From: Bacteroidaceae bacterium
GTDB taxonomy: Bacteria > Bacteroidota > Bacteroidia > Bacteroidales > Bacteroidaceae
Assembly: GCA_024398665.1 (NCBI GenBank)
Contig: JAKSIS010000016.1
Span: forward strand, 1 to 42,596
DNA length: 42,596 bases
Direction of reading: 5' to 3'
The notes under the pieces were generated by a model. It was given only the letters and a program-made list of their open reading frames with translations, had not been told where the DNA came from and did no database searches. Shown here in pieces: positions 25,458 to 35,168 of the stretch. Every line of letters starts with the position of its first letter. Within the stretch, counting starts at the first letter, position 1. Position numbers and translations under genes: made by a program.

Positions 25458-26216
25458 TTATCGGCTTGTCTTTGAAGCGCTGCGGCTGTAGCGGCCGTAG
25501 CTTCTGTAGTCATCCATTTCTATTTCAACATCGGGTTCGGTCAGGCTGCCGTCAGCCGGCAGGCTGAACACAATGTACTTGATTGTCTTGCCGCGGTCCA
25601 GCCACTGCTGCTCGTAATGCGTGCGTATTGACAGAATGTGGTCAGCGTCACCGCTGGCATACAGGTCATCGGTCCTGAATTCCACCGGCAGGCCGTTGTG
25701 GTCCACATTGGCGCAGGTGTAGTTGTACATGAAACCGCTGTCAGTCTTCAGGTGTATCCTGCCGCCCGGCTTGAGTATCCTGCGGTAACGCTCCAGGAAA
25801 TAGGTCGATGTAAGACGCTTGGTGGCCTTCTTCATCTGCGGGTCCGGGAACGTGAGCCATATCTCGCTGACTTCACCCGGTGCGAAGAAGCGTTCAATCA
25901 GGCCGATGTCAATCCTGAGGAACGCCACGTTCTTCATGCCGGCTTCAAGTGACATCTTCGCCCCGGTCCACATGCGCGCGCCCTTGATGTCAATTCCAAT
26001 GAAATTGCGTTCCGGATACAGTCCAGCCAGTCCCACGGTATATTCGCCGTGACCGCAGCCCAGTTCCAGCACAATGGGTCCGTCATTATGAAAGAAGGAG
26101 CTGTTCCAGCAGCCCCTCATTTCAAAAGGAATCACTTCCCTGTATGAACAGGCAGGTTCAAAGACATGCGGAAATGCCGCCATGTCAGCGAACTTGGCCA
26201 GTTTTCCCTTTCCCAT
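25458..26216 (-). CDS. trmB: tRNA (guanine-N7-)-methyltransferase
   Basis: 252 residues. S-adenosylmethionine motif [16 protein letters not shown], then [17 protein letters not shown] and the family signature [35 protein letters not shown]. It methylates G46 in the variable loop of tRNAs. The C-terminal stretch ([26 protein letters not shown]) is a polar tail. It starts one base after the ilvE stop and ends two bases before mrp, so it is translated as part of one operon. Confidence 0.95.
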   Translation of the reverse strand: MGKGKLAKFADMAAFPHVFEPACSYREVIPFEMRGCWNSSFFHNDGPIVLELGCGHGEYTVGLAGLYPERNFIGIDIKGARMWTGAKMSLEAGMKNVAFLRIDIGLIERFFAPGEVSEIWLTFPDPQMKKATKRLTSTYFLERYRRILKPGGRIHLKTDSGFMYNYTCANVDHNGLPVEFRTDDLYASGDADHILSIRTHYEQQWLDRGKTIKYIVFSLPADGSLTEPDVEIEMDDYRSYGRYSRSASKTSR

Positions 26217-26217
26217 A

Positions 26218-27240
26218 TCAGATTTCTATGATTGAAACCCAGCCATGGGTGTCAGGTGCGTCACCGTACTGTATGGCACGCAGCTGATTGTAGAGTTTTG
26301 TCAGCACAGGACCGGGTTTGCCGTCCTTTGCAACCACATAGGACTTGCCCAGTTCAATGTCATCAATGCGTGAAATGGGTGAAATGACGGCAGCAGTACC
26401 GCAGGCGCCGGCCTCTTCCATTTCAAGAAGTTCCTCCAGGGGTACAGGACGATGCTCCACAACCATGCCGTTGTCCTTTGCAATCTGCTGCAGGCTGCGG
26501 TTGGTGATTGACGGCAGTATCGATTCTGACTTTGGAGTGATGTAGCTGTTGCCCTTTATTCCTATGAAATTGGCAGCACCGCATTCATCTATATACTTCT
26601 TCTCCTTGGCATCAAGATAGAATTCGCTTCCGTAACCCTTCTCATGTGCAATGTTGTGTGCGAACAGGCTGGCTGCATAGTTTCCGCCCACCTTGTATTT
26701 GCCCATGCCGAGAGGTGCGGAACGGTCATAGGAACGGACCAGTGCATATGCATTGGCTGAAAAACCGCCCTTGAAATACGGTCCCACAGGCATTACGAAC
26801 ATAAGGCACATGTATTCCTTTGCAGGCTTGACGCCTATTTCCGCACCCGTTCCTATAAGCAGCGGACGTATGTAGAGTGATGCCCCGCTCTCATAAGGGG
26901 GAATGTAGTCGCTGTTCAGCCTGACCACGCGGCGTACCATTTCACAGAACGTTTCAGTGGGCAGTTCCGGCATCATTGTGGCACGGCAGGTGCTCTGCAT
27001 GCGTTCAGCATTGGCTTCCATACGGAATACGCGGACCTGGCCGTCCTTGCCGCGGAAAGCCTTCAGTCCCTCAAAACACTCCTGGCCGTAATGCAGGCAG
27101 GTGGCACCTATATGCATGGGAACATACTCGGAGTCCGATTCTTCAATCTCACCCCATTTTCCATCCTTGTACCAAATGCGTACATTCCAGTCGGTCTTCA
27201 TGTAACCGAAAGACAAATTTGACCAGTCAAGATCTTTCAT
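26218..27240 (-). CDS. ilvE: Branched-chain amino acid aminotransferase
   Basis: 340 residues, class IV PLP fold of the long eukaryote-like BCAT type. [20 protein letters not shown], the PLP lysine motif [30 protein letters not shown], and the C-terminal [16 protein letters not shown] are all present. It interconverts Leu, Ile and Val with their keto acids. First gene of the operon with trmB and mrp. A weak box TAATTTCG lies 26 bases before the ATG. Confidence 0.96.
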   Translation of the reverse strand: MKDLDWSNLSFGYMKTDWNVRIWYKDGKWGEIEESDSEYVPMHIGATCLHYGQECFEGLKAFRGKDGQVRVFRMEANAERMQSTCRATMMPELPTETFCEMVRRVVRLNSDYIPPYESGASLYIRPLLIGTGAEIGVKPAKEYMCLMFVMPVGPYFKGGFSANAYALVRSYDRSAPLGMGKYKVGGNYAASLFAHNIAHEKGYGSEFYLDAKEKKYIDECGAANFIGIKGNSYITPKSESILPSITNRSLQQIAKDNGMVVEHRPVPLEELLEMEEAGACGTAAVISPISRIDDIELGKSYVVAKDGKPGPVLTKLYNQLRAIQYGDAPDTHGWVSIIEI

Positions 27241-27265
27241 ATCAGTAATATATTTTATTCACTCG

Positions 27266-27273
27266 CGAAATTA
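27266..27273 (-). promoter_or_regulatory. Weak -7 box upstream of ilvE
   Basis: TAATTTCG on the minus strand, one base off TAnnTTTG, 26 bases before the ilvE start. Between it and the upstream DUF5715 stop lies a GGGCG/CGCCC inverted repeat (27289-27308) without a following U-run. Confidence 0.35.
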
Positions 27274-27320
27274 GTCAATTTACCTATTGGGCGGTCCTTG
27301 GAACGCCCATAAAAATAAGA

Positions 27321-28460
27321 TCAGCGGACAGTTATATGCAGACAGGTCTGTTTCTTCTCATATTTCACGTAGCACCGGCCTGCAGAACGCATGTCATAGA
27401 CCACCTGCATGAGCACCTGGCGCATCTTTTCCACGCTTGCCGTCTTTCCGGTTTCAGGTATCTGGAACGTGAAATATGAAATGTCCACCGTCGTTCCGTA
27501 ACAGTGCGCTGAATTTGTCGTGGAATTGGGATTGGTCTTCTGCAGGCTCCTGACCGTCTCCTGTGTTCTCAGAACGCTTGTGACCGTAAACTTGTGGTTG
27601 CGGCTGTATCCGCGGTTGAAAAGCGAATCCTGGAATGCACGGCCCATGTCTTCAACAAGCTGAGCCGCTTTGGGTACCAGATACGGCATGGAATGGGTCA
27701 GTTTGTCCACCTGATAATACCGGTTTGATTCTATCTTCACAAGACGGCTGTCATTCTCCACATCGGCGGTATTGGGAGCGCTTTTCAGGCCGTTCCTTCT
27801 CGCCGCCTCCAGCTGCGTGTCATTCAAGTCGTTGAATATGCGGTCATACTGGCGTACCGGTTCGCGGTGATCCGTATTGTGGTTTATTTCACCCTCCAAG
27901 GCAAGCTGTTCCATATCGGCAGCCCTGTCAGCCAGAGAACCGGACAGCCTGTATGATCCGATGAACAGGAACACCACCACAGCCAGCGGCACAAGCAGGC
28001 ACAGGAAAAACCCCACGTTCTGGATGGAGTCCATTCCGAACAGTTTCTTGACACTTATGCCGTACCACTTTATGAACCTGGCCGTTCCTGCCGTGACAAG
28101 AGCTCCGAAAAGGGGTACAAGTGAAACCGATATCCTGTAGCCCACCAGATACATGCCGCCGTACGAATAGAATCCGCATATACACAGCAGTACAATGAAC
28201 ACAGCGTAAAAGGCTATGACCAGCAGCCATTTCCGCCACGCACGCCGTATCTTGTGCATGCCGTAGAAGAGCACGGCGCCGGAAAGGATGCATGTCACCC
28301 AGACAGCAGCAAGCAACATGCCCGGTATGGTCACATCCGATGGAACGAACCATCGGCCAACCGAATCGGCAAAAAGGAAGAGGACCAACGACAGCAGCAG
28401 GAACCTGACGGTTCTTATCTTCCTGTCCATTCTGTCCCTATCTCTGCGGCTGCCTTCCAT
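27321..28460 (-). CDS. Multi-TM protein with C-terminal DUF5715 / M15-like domain
   Basis: 379 residues. The N-terminal half has about five hydrophobic helices (LLLSLVLFLFADSV, MLLAAVWVTCILSGAVLFYG, WLLVIAFYAVFIVLLCICGF, VSLVPLFGALVTA, FFLCLLVPLAVVVFLFIGSY). The C-terminal 150 residues form a DUF5715-like domain: FTVTSVLRTQETVRSLQ, then NSAHCYGTTVDISYF and a final CLHITVR, resembling the H-x(6)-D ... H zinc site of D,D-carboxypeptidases of family M15. A membrane-tethered peptidoglycan peptidase is the likeliest role (inference). The start is the ATG at 28460; the longer frame to 28496 begins upstream of the promoter box. Confidence 0.75.
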   Translation of the reverse strand: MEGSRRDRDRMDRKIRTVRFLLLSLVLFLFADSVGRWFVPSDVTIPGMLLAAVWVTCILSGAVLFYGMHKIRRAWRKWLLVIAFYAVFIVLLCICGFYSYGGMYLVGYRISVSLVPLFGALVTAGTARFIKWYGISVKKLFGMDSIQNVGFFLCLLVPLAVVVFLFIGSYRLSGSLADRAADMEQLALEGEINHNTDHREPVRQYDRIFNDLNDTQLEAARRNGLKSAPNTADVENDSRLVKIESNRYYQVDKLTHSMPYLVPKAAQLVEDMGRAFQDSLFNRGYSRNHKFTVTSVLRTQETVRSLQKTNPNSTTNSAHCYGTTVDISYFTFQIPETGKTASVEKMRQVLMQVVYDMRSAGRCYVKYEKKQTCLHITVR

Positions 28461-28468
28461 TACGGACG

Positions 28469-28476
28469 CAAATTTA
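28469..28476 (-). promoter_or_regulatory. -7 box nine bases before the DUF5715 gene
   Basis: TAAATTTG on the minus strand; its last base is nine bases upstream of the ATG at 28460. It directly follows the U-run of the terminator that ends the Mfa2 transcript. Confidence 0.5.
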
Positions 28477-28478
28477 GC

Positions 28479-28511
28479 AAAAAAAGGGAACCGCACCCAT
28501 ACGGTCCCCTT
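28479..28511 (-). terminator. Terminator of the Mfa2-like gene
   Basis: On the minus strand the arm AAGGGGACCG pairs with CGGTTCCCTT (ten pairs, one G-U) around an eight-base loop and is followed by seven U. It lies just after the Mfa2-like stop codon (28530). Confidence 0.75.
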
Positions 28512-28529
28512 CCATTAATCCGCAAAATT

Positions 28530-29459
28530 TCATTCGTTGAATGACAGGTCGTCAGTACCGGCCCAGGCATCATCGGCCGTCATCTGATAATCCGCCGACG
28601 TGAATTCAAGACAGCCGCCCTTGAAGAATTCACCCGAATAACGTGTAATGCGGTTCCTGGTCACAGGCACTTCAAAAGTCTGCTCCTTGACCGCATTGCC
28701 GTACACGTCAATGGCGCTGACCTTCATGTTCAGGGTATTGCCGTCACCACGCACAAAAGTGTATACCCCATACTCCTTTCCCCCGTTGCAGACCACAATG
28801 GTTTCACTCTGGGTGCTTTTCGTGGCTCCCAGCCCGGTGGTGGCGTCAACGCTGTTGCTGCCGCCGGTGTAGTCAAACTGGAACCTGGTGACCTGGGCCG
28901 GGACCGATGTATCCGTCAGTTTCAGCTGGAACATTGCCACAGCACGTTCCAGATTCAGGTCATACACCTGAGGAGCGCTTGTGACATTGATTTCAGCATA
29001 GTACAGGAACGTGTCCGTCATCTTGAGCGTTTCCTTGTTGTTGAAACTGATCTTGCGGATGTCAGTCATGGTGGGATTGCCGTCACCGTTGTGGGCAATG
29101 ACCACGACAGTGTGCGTGCCGGTACTCAGATTCAGACTTACGGTTCCGAAACCCTCATCGGAAGAAACCTGGTTGACCTGCTCCTTCCTGTCATCAGTGT
29201 AGATGGCGAAACTGATGTGCGATGCCACCGAACTGACAGGGACCTGTGACCTCGTGCCGGAACCGAAAGGCACCTGGTCAATGCTTGAGACACGGAACGT
29301 GACCGGGACTTTGCCGGTATCAGCATCTTTCAGGTCCGTGTGGACCCTGTCGCTGCACGAAACTGTCATGAACAATACTGCCGCCATGGCAAGCGGACAT
29401 GCTTTTCCCACTGCCTTCTTCAGGGCTGAAGGCTGCCGCAGACATTTTTTCTTTTCCAT
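28530..29459 (-). CDS. FimB/Mfa2-family fimbrial anchor-like lipoprotein
   Basis: 309 residues. A signal segment ends in the lipobox TVSC (about residue 35), followed by SDRVHTDLKDADTGKVPVTFRV. The body (VSFNNKETLKMTDTFLYYAEINVTSA... LERAVAMFQLKLTD) matches the transthyretin-like two-domain fold of the Mfa2/FimB minor fimbrial subunits, which anchor type V pili and cap their assembly. No major FimA/Mfa1 subunit is encoded in the window, so it may serve another surface structure. Its 5' leader contains a terminator-like hairpin (29486-29533). Confidence 0.75.
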   Translation of the reverse strand: MEKKKCLRQPSALKKAVGKACPLAMAAVLFMTVSCSDRVHTDLKDADTGKVPVTFRVSSIDQVPFGSGTRSQVPVSSVASHISFAIYTDDRKEQVNQVSSDEGFGTVSLNLSTGTHTVVVIAHNGDGNPTMTDIRKISFNNKETLKMTDTFLYYAEINVTSAPQVYDLNLERAVAMFQLKLTDTSVPAQVTRFQFDYTGGSNSVDATTGLGATKSTQSETIVVCNGGKEYGVYTFVRGDGNTLNMKVSAIDVYGNAVKEQTFEVPVTRNRITRYSGEFFKGGCLEFTSADYQMTADDAWAGTDDLSFNE

Positions 29460-29485
29460 GTGGAATTAGATGAAATTAGGTATTA

Positions 29486-29533
29486 AAATAAAAAAAAACG
29501 GCACACCGCAGGAGCTTGTCCTGCGCCATACCG
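29486..29533 (-). terminator. Terminator-like hairpin in the leader of the Mfa2-like gene
   Basis: CGCAGGA and TCCTGCG form a seven-pair stem around CAAGC on the minus strand, extended by G-U and Watson-Crick pairs outward to CGG/CCG, and followed by nine U, then A and UUUU. It ends 26 bases before the ATG at 29459. A possible -7 box, TAATATTG (plus 29546-29553), lies just upstream, so the hairpin may act as an attenuator; alternatively it is a second terminator for the GH43 operon. Confidence 0.6.
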
Positions 29534-29587
29534 AATAGTCAACTGCAATATTACGAAATCAAATGCCGTATTGTCAAGCATTCGGGC

Positions 29588-29627
29588 AAAAAAATTCAGG
29601 GGTGACCCTGAAAAAGTCACCCCTGAA
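29588..29627 (-). terminator. Terminator after the GH43 gene
   Basis: A perfect 12-bp stem (TTCAGGGGTGAC / GTCACCCCTGAA) around a nine-base loop is followed on the minus strand by an uninterrupted run of T. It begins 20 bases after the GH43 stop. Confidence 0.88.
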
Positions 29628-29647
29628 ACTTATTTGCAGTCAGCAGA

Positions 29648-31096
29648 TCAATACTGGCGGAAGTTCCACTTGCAGTTCACGTCATTGAAATCGAACTTGG
29701 CAAGTGAAGCGTTTGAATCACCCATTGACTTGATGCAGAGCTCATCCTTGCAGCCCGGAACGGCCTTGGGCATGATGCGGTAAGTGCCGTCAGTCAGCTG
29801 GTCAACGCGCCACAGCTGTTCGTCAGCGCCGGTGAATTCAGGAACTGATGTGAGTTCCCTGTCAGCGGTAGCAGCAAGAGCGCGGTTGGTACCTGCAATG
29901 ATGATCTTGTAATAGGGAGCACCAAGTGTTCCTTCTTCCATGGGAACAAGTTCCCACTTCTGGTTGGGACGGAACTGGTAGTCGCATACGCGGATTCCGA
30001 TGTTGCCGGTGGGCCAGCCGCCTATTACGTCTTCAAGCTTCTGGAATTCGACAACGGTGTTTGCACCGCCGCCACCGCCGAACATGCCGCGGCCGCCGCC
30101 CAGACGGACGTATTCAGTTGCAAGTTCAAGTGCATAACCGCGACGCTCGGACTCTATTTCATATACGCCGGGCTTCACGTTGTAGCCAGCCTCGGGCCAG
30201 CCGTTTCTCCATACGATGGGGAGAATGGCCAGTGTGCTGCGGCCTGACTGGTAGTAGTCAGCCTCCCAGTGGAATGACATCTTCTCAACGCCGTCCTCAA
30301 TGATGAAACGGCCAAAGTGTCCGGCACCGGTGTAACCGTCACGGCAACCCAGAACCATCTTGCCGCCGCCTTCAACCATGTCACGGCCAACGTTGTCGAT
30401 GAACGGGCCTGTGGGGCTTGTTGAACGGCCGCAGATGATGTTGTATGTTGAGTTCACACCGTCGCAGCATGTGCCGTGTGTACCCAGCAGATAATAGTAA
30501 CCGTCATGATAGATCATTGTGGTGGCTTCGCAGTCAACGGCAATGTTGATGTCTTCACCGAAACCTTCCAGTCTTTCACCTGTTGCGGGATCAAGTTCAC
30601 AAACGCGGATGAATCCGAAATATGTGCCGAATGTAACGAACAGACGGCCTTCCGGAGTCATGATGAGACCGGCGTCAATGGCGTCGCAGTCCTCATCGTT
30701 TTCAGAATGTGCTACAGTGGCACGGTCAGCTGCTGCGGGGAAACCGTAGTCAGGAGACTTGGGGTCAAGGGTCTTGCCCCAGCAGGTGACAATTGAACCT
30801 GCGTGGCCGCCGCCCAGTCCGCCGCCTGTGGTGGAATAGGCAAGAAGATAACGGTCACCTATCTTGAGCATGTCAGGAGCTGCACCTACATTGGGAATGC
30901 GCTCACCGCTGGTCCATACCCAACCGTCCTCAGAAACAAGGCCTGAACCGCCTGTTCCCCAAGTATAGTACTTACCGTCGCATTCTGCAATAGTGGCAGG
31001 GTCATGGATGAACGGAGAACCGATCTGTGCCATAACGCTTTCAGTCATTGTAACTGAAACAAGGGCTGCAATGCCCAGCTGGAAAATTCTTTTCAT
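29648..31096 (-). CDS. Glycoside hydrolase family 43 enzyme with ricin-like C-terminal domain
   Basis: 482 residues with a signal peptide (MKRIFQLGIAALVSVTMTESVMAQ). The five-bladed propeller shows the catalytic base in SPFIHDPATI, the pKa-modulating Asp in CDAIDAGLIM and the acid Glu in RDMVEGGGKMV, as in arabinanases and xylosidases of GH43. The last 150 residues (YKIIIAGTNRALAATADRE, NQKWELVP, EQLWRVDQ) look like a ricin-type beta-trefoil or CBM13-like domain. A Gly-rich linker (LGGGRGMFGGGGGA) separates the two. The start is the ATG at 31096; the frame's TTG at 31108 is less likely. Follows the lipoprotein gene by 15 bases. Confidence 0.85.
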   Translation of the reverse strand: MKRIFQLGIAALVSVTMTESVMAQIGSPFIHDPATIAECDGKYYTWGTGGSGLVSEDGWVWTSGERIPNVGAAPDMLKIGDRYLLAYSTTGGGLGGGHAGSIVTCWGKTLDPKSPDYGFPAAADRATVAHSENDEDCDAIDAGLIMTPEGRLFVTFGTYFGFIRVCELDPATGERLEGFGEDINIAVDCEATTMIYHDGYYYLLGTHGTCCDGVNSTYNIICGRSTSPTGPFIDNVGRDMVEGGGKMVLGCRDGYTGAGHFGRFIIEDGVEKMSFHWEADYYQSGRSTLAILPIVWRNGWPEAGYNVKPGVYEIESERRGYALELATEYVRLGGGRGMFGGGGGANTVVEFQKLEDVIGGWPTGNIGIRVCDYQFRPNQKWELVPMEEGTLGAPYYKIIIAGTNRALAATADRELTSVPEFTGADEQLWRVDQLTDGTYRIMPKAVPGCKDELCIKSMGDSNASLAKFDFNDVNCKWNFRQY

Positions 31097-31111
31097 ATAG
31101 CGTTTCAATTT

Positions 31112-32146
31112 TTACTTGTTGGTGATGGTGTAATTGGTGAAGATTGTGCCGTCCTCGCTGTAGAGGCGTGCGCACATGTCGCTCATGCCCGGGCCGTTGA
31201 TTACGGCTGCATGGATAACGTTCCTGCCCTTCTTGAGTGTGACGCGCTTTGACATGCCGTCATCGGCAACCATGCGGCGGTCAGCCTGAAGTGTCAGGAC
31301 CTTTTCACCGTTGACCCACCATATTGATGATGCGTTTGAACCGGCGGCAAGGCGGATATCCTCATAATCCTTGTCAACGTTGATGATTGTGTATGCGTGG
31401 AAGATAAGACCGTAGCGCTTCTGGCCGTTTGATGTACCCTGGGCGAAACGGATAAGCTTGATGTTGAACAGCTTGCTGTCAACTGAATGCCATGTAAGGG
31501 TATCCTTGATGGTAGCGGGAGCTGCAGGAGCTGCACCGGCACCGGGCATTCCCATGCCCATTCCCATACCCATTCCGGGGAAACCGCCCTGAGGAGCACC
31601 CTGGGGAGCACCTGCGGGAGCGCCCTGAGGACGCTGTGCACCCTGTGCGGGAGCACCCTGGGGACGCTGTGCGCCCTGAGGAGCAGCACCTGCTGCAGGA
31701 GCGCCTGCGGGACGTGCTGCACCGGCCTGTGCACCACCCTGGGGAGCACCGCCGCCAAAGCCGCCAAAGCCGCCGAAACCGCCGCGGCCACGGCTTGCAC
31801 TTGCAGCTTCGGATTCGATGATGACCTCAGTACCGGCTTCCGGAGTAGCGGTCAGCATGCCGGGGAAATATTCCTTGGTAAGTTCTCTCTCAATGTAGCT
31901 GTCAGTGAAAACTGTGTTTCCGCTGTTGGGCTTGTTGATGGGCTCCAGTATTGTCCAGCGACGGATAAAACCTTTTTCATCAGGTTTTGCAGGAGCTGCA
32001 TCGGCCTTCAACTCAGTAAAATACTGGTCAAAATCCACATTTCTGTTGGCAAGACGTGAAGGGTCAACTTTTGAACCTGAACCTGAGCAGCCGCAGATTG
32101 CGACTGTCAGAGCGACTGCCAGAAGAGATTTAATGTTTCTGTTCAT
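31112..32146 (-). CDS. Lipoprotein with G/A/P/Q low-complexity centre
   Basis: 344 residues. A signal peptide ends at a lipobox-like AICGC (Cys about 20), followed by SGSGSKVD. Residues about 118-215 are almost only G, A, P, Q, R and F, with repeats such as GAQRPQGAPA and a GM run. The C-terminal 130 residues look like a beta-sandwich: SIWWVNGEKVLTL and LKKGRNVIHAAVINGPG recall carbohydrate-binding jelly-roll modules. No catalytic motif is recognised. It lies between the esterase and GH43 genes, so a role in substrate binding at the cell surface is inferred. A weak box TATCTTTA (plus 32205-32212) precedes it. Confidence 0.7.
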   Translation of the reverse strand: MNRNIKSLLAVALTVAICGCSGSGSKVDPSRLANRNVDFDQYFTELKADAAPAKPDEKGFIRRWTILEPINKPNSGNTVFTDSYIERELTKEYFPGMLTATPEAGTEVIIESEAASASRGRGGFGGFGGFGGGAPQGGAQAGAARPAGAPAAGAAPQGAQRPQGAPAQGAQRPQGAPAGAPQGAPQGGFPGMGMGMGMGMPGAGAAPAAPATIKDTLTWHSVDSKLFNIKLIRFAQGTSNGQKRYGLIFHAYTIINVDKDYEDIRLAAGSNASSIWWVNGEKVLTLQADRRMVADDGMSKRVTLKKGRNVIHAAVINGPGMSDMCARLYSEDGTIFTNYTITNK

Positions 32147-32266
32147 TTGTAAGGTTAAATAAATGGTTTATAATAGAATTCTGTTTGTTGCGCATAAAGT
32201 CCGATAAAGATACAACATATTAGCTACGCGCGAAATAAACGTATTGTAATTTTCATATTTTTTATA

Positions 32267-32298
32267 TAAAAAACGGCCGGACTGCAAGGTCCGACCGT
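32267..32298 (-). terminator. Terminator after the xylanase-esterase pair
   Basis: Arms ACGGTCGGAC and GTCCGGCCGT (minus strand, ten pairs with one G-U) around a six-base loop are followed by six T and an A/T-rich stretch. It lies 43 bases after the esterase stop and separates that pair from the lipoprotein-GH43 pair. Confidence 0.8.
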
Positions 32299-32340
32299 CT
32301 TCTTTCCGGCGCGTGAACGGCCGGAGCATGTGTGCATAAT

Positions 32341-33669
<1,329 letters not shown>

Positions 33670-33696
33670 TTATAATTAGGTTGTTTGTGAAAAATA

Positions 33697-34854
33697 TCAC
33701 TTCTTGAAGTTCTTCTGCGCAAGAGCGGCCTTGTCATCAGCGGCCTTGTTTGCAGCCTTCTGAACTGATTTCCTTGCTGCAGCCTTCTCCGCATCAGTAG
33801 GAGTGAAGTCACGGACCTTGAAGTACGTGTCCTTGGGATCAGCGTTCTTGTCGAACAGCAGGGGGTAGTTCGATACGCCAACCCATGAATCGGCATCGGT
33901 CACATTCCAGAATGTCACCACGTCAATGACATCGGCATGACGGCGCAGGATTTCAAAGAATCCGGTGTACTTGTCATCGAACATCTTCTTCTTTTCAGGA
34001 GTCAGTTCCTCACCCTGGCGGTTCATGTTCAGGGCACCGCCCATTTCACGGTTCAGACGTATGTCAAGCTCGGTGAACTGTATGTGGTCGACAATCTCGG
34101 AATACTTGACAATGGCGGCCTCAATGTCTTCAAGTGAAGGTTCATAGACATTGAAATGTCCCTGCATGCCTATGCCGTCAATGGGTACGCCTGCAGCCTT
34201 CATTTCCTTTACCATGTTGTAGATCTTGTCGCGTTTTGCGGGAACGGCGGCATTGTAGTCGTTGTAGAAGAGAAGCGCATTGGGGTCAGCCTCACGGGCA
34301 AACTGGAATGCCTTGCGTATGAATTCGTCACCGCCGGCAATGGTCTTCCAGCTTGAACGGCGCAGGGGATCAGTCGCGTTGGCGTCATCGGTGACAGCCT
34401 CGTTGACAACGTCCCAGCAGTAGATTATGTCGCTGTAGCGCTGCATGACTGTCGTGATGTGGGTCTTCATTCTGGCATAAAGTTCCTCCTTGGTAGCCTG
34501 GCCGCCGCCGGCGCCCTGGAACATCCACTGACCCACCTGGCTGTGCCATGCAAGGCAGTGGCCGCGCAGCTTGATGCCGTGCTCACGGCAGAAGTCAGCT
34601 ATACGGTCAGCATTACGGAAGTTCCACTGGCCCTCCTGAGGCTGGACCGATGAAGGCTTGAAATCGTTTTCAGCTGTAATGCTGTTGTAGTTGTTGGTGA
34701 TGATGGCAACATGCTTGTCGTTGCTCAAGTTGCGGCCGTTGACTGCTACGCCAACTGCAAAATAATCCTTGTAGGCATCCTTCAGGCCCTGAGCCTGAAC
34801 ATTTGCGCACATGGCTGCCGCCATTGCACAGAGTGTAAGTTTCGGTAATCTCAT
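33697..34854 (-). CDS. Endo-1,4-beta-xylanase, GH10
   Basis: 385 residues with a signal peptide (MRLPKLTLCAMAAAMCANVQAQ). GH10 hallmarks are all visible: ITAENDFKPSSVQ, RGHCLAWHSQ, acid/base Glu152 in WDVVNEAV, YNDYN, and nucleophile Glu262 in FTELDIR. It cuts the xylan backbone. A short Gly-rich stretch FQGAGGGQ (residues 112-119) sits where other GH10 enzymes have an ordinary loop. The last 30 residues are an A/K-rich, probably helical tail (EKAAARKSVQKAANKAADD). First gene of the minus-strand xylan cluster. Confidence 0.96.
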   Translation of the reverse strand: MRLPKLTLCAMAAAMCANVQAQGLKDAYKDYFAVGVAVNGRNLSNDKHVAIITNNYNSITAENDFKPSSVQPQEGQWNFRNADRIADFCREHGIKLRGHCLAWHSQVGQWMFQGAGGGQATKEELYARMKTHITTVMQRYSDIIYCWDVVNEAVTDDANATDPLRRSSWKTIAGGDEFIRKAFQFAREADPNALLFYNDYNAAVPAKRDKIYNMVKEMKAAGVPIDGIGMQGHFNVYEPSLEDIEAAIVKYSEIVDHIQFTELDIRLNREMGGALNMNRQGEELTPEKKKMFDDKYTGFFEILRRHADVIDVVTFWNVTDADSWVGVSNYPLLFDKNADPKDTYFKVRDFTPTDAEKAAARKSVQKAANKAADDKAALAQKNFKK

Positions 34855-34905
34855 TTTATGGTCAATTGGTTAAGGTAGTTCCAGAAAATTCTGCGCTGTG
34901 AAGGG

Positions 34906-34913
34906 CAAATATA
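34906..34913 (-). promoter_or_regulatory. -7 box of the xylanase gene
   Basis: TATATTTG on the minus strand, 52 bases before the ATG at 34854. It is the only clear promoter box in the xylan cluster; no good -33 box is seen. Confidence 0.55.
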
Positions 34914-34958
34914 GTCAAAATGTATTACAGAAAGGCCGCCAAGGCAAAAAAAAGCCTG

Positions 34959-35141
34959 TCATTCATCGGACCCGAGTATCTTCCTTATCTCCTCATCGGT
35001 CTCATACAGGCGGTCACGGCAGAACTTTATGAGTTCCTTGGCCTCTCTGACCTTTTCACCTATCTGGTCAATGTCCAGTCTGTTCTCTTCAATCAGGGTT
35101 ACGGTTTCCTCCAACCGCTTCATCGCTTCTTCGTACTTCAT
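34959..35141 (-). CDS. xseB: Exodeoxyribonuclease VII small subunit
   Basis: 60 residues. MKYEEAMKRLEETVTLIEENRLDIDQIGEKVREAKELIKFCRDRL is the characteristic two-helix hairpin of XseB, which wraps around the XseA subunit to form exonuclease VII. The length is normal for the family. It follows xseA by 27 bases and is the last gene of the antiporter-mnmA-xseA-xseB operon. Confidence 0.93.
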   Translation of the reverse strand: MKYEEAMKRLEETVTLIEENRLDIDQIGEKVREAKELIKFCRDRLYETDEEIRKILGSDE

Positions 35142-35168
35142 AATAAACTGATGTTTTCAGGTAAACAA

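Noticed and set aside
27289-27308. GGGCG/CGCCC inverted repeat as terminator after the DUF5715 gene
   Set aside because: No U-run follows on the minus strand; the loop region pairs imperfectly.
29460-29650. Invertible promoter for the fimbrial-type gene, as known for surface genes in Bacteroides
   Set aside because: No long inverted repeats flank the promoter region; the only inverted repeats are the two terminator-like stems.
31540-31760. CRISPR-like or satellite repeats
   Set aside because: The repeats follow the codons of G/A/P/Q-rich protein, are not evenly spaced and have no spacers.
34935-34960. T8 run after xseB as a terminator
   Set aside because: Only four bases (AGGC/GCCT) pair and the T run would be the loop, so the hairpin is not convincing.
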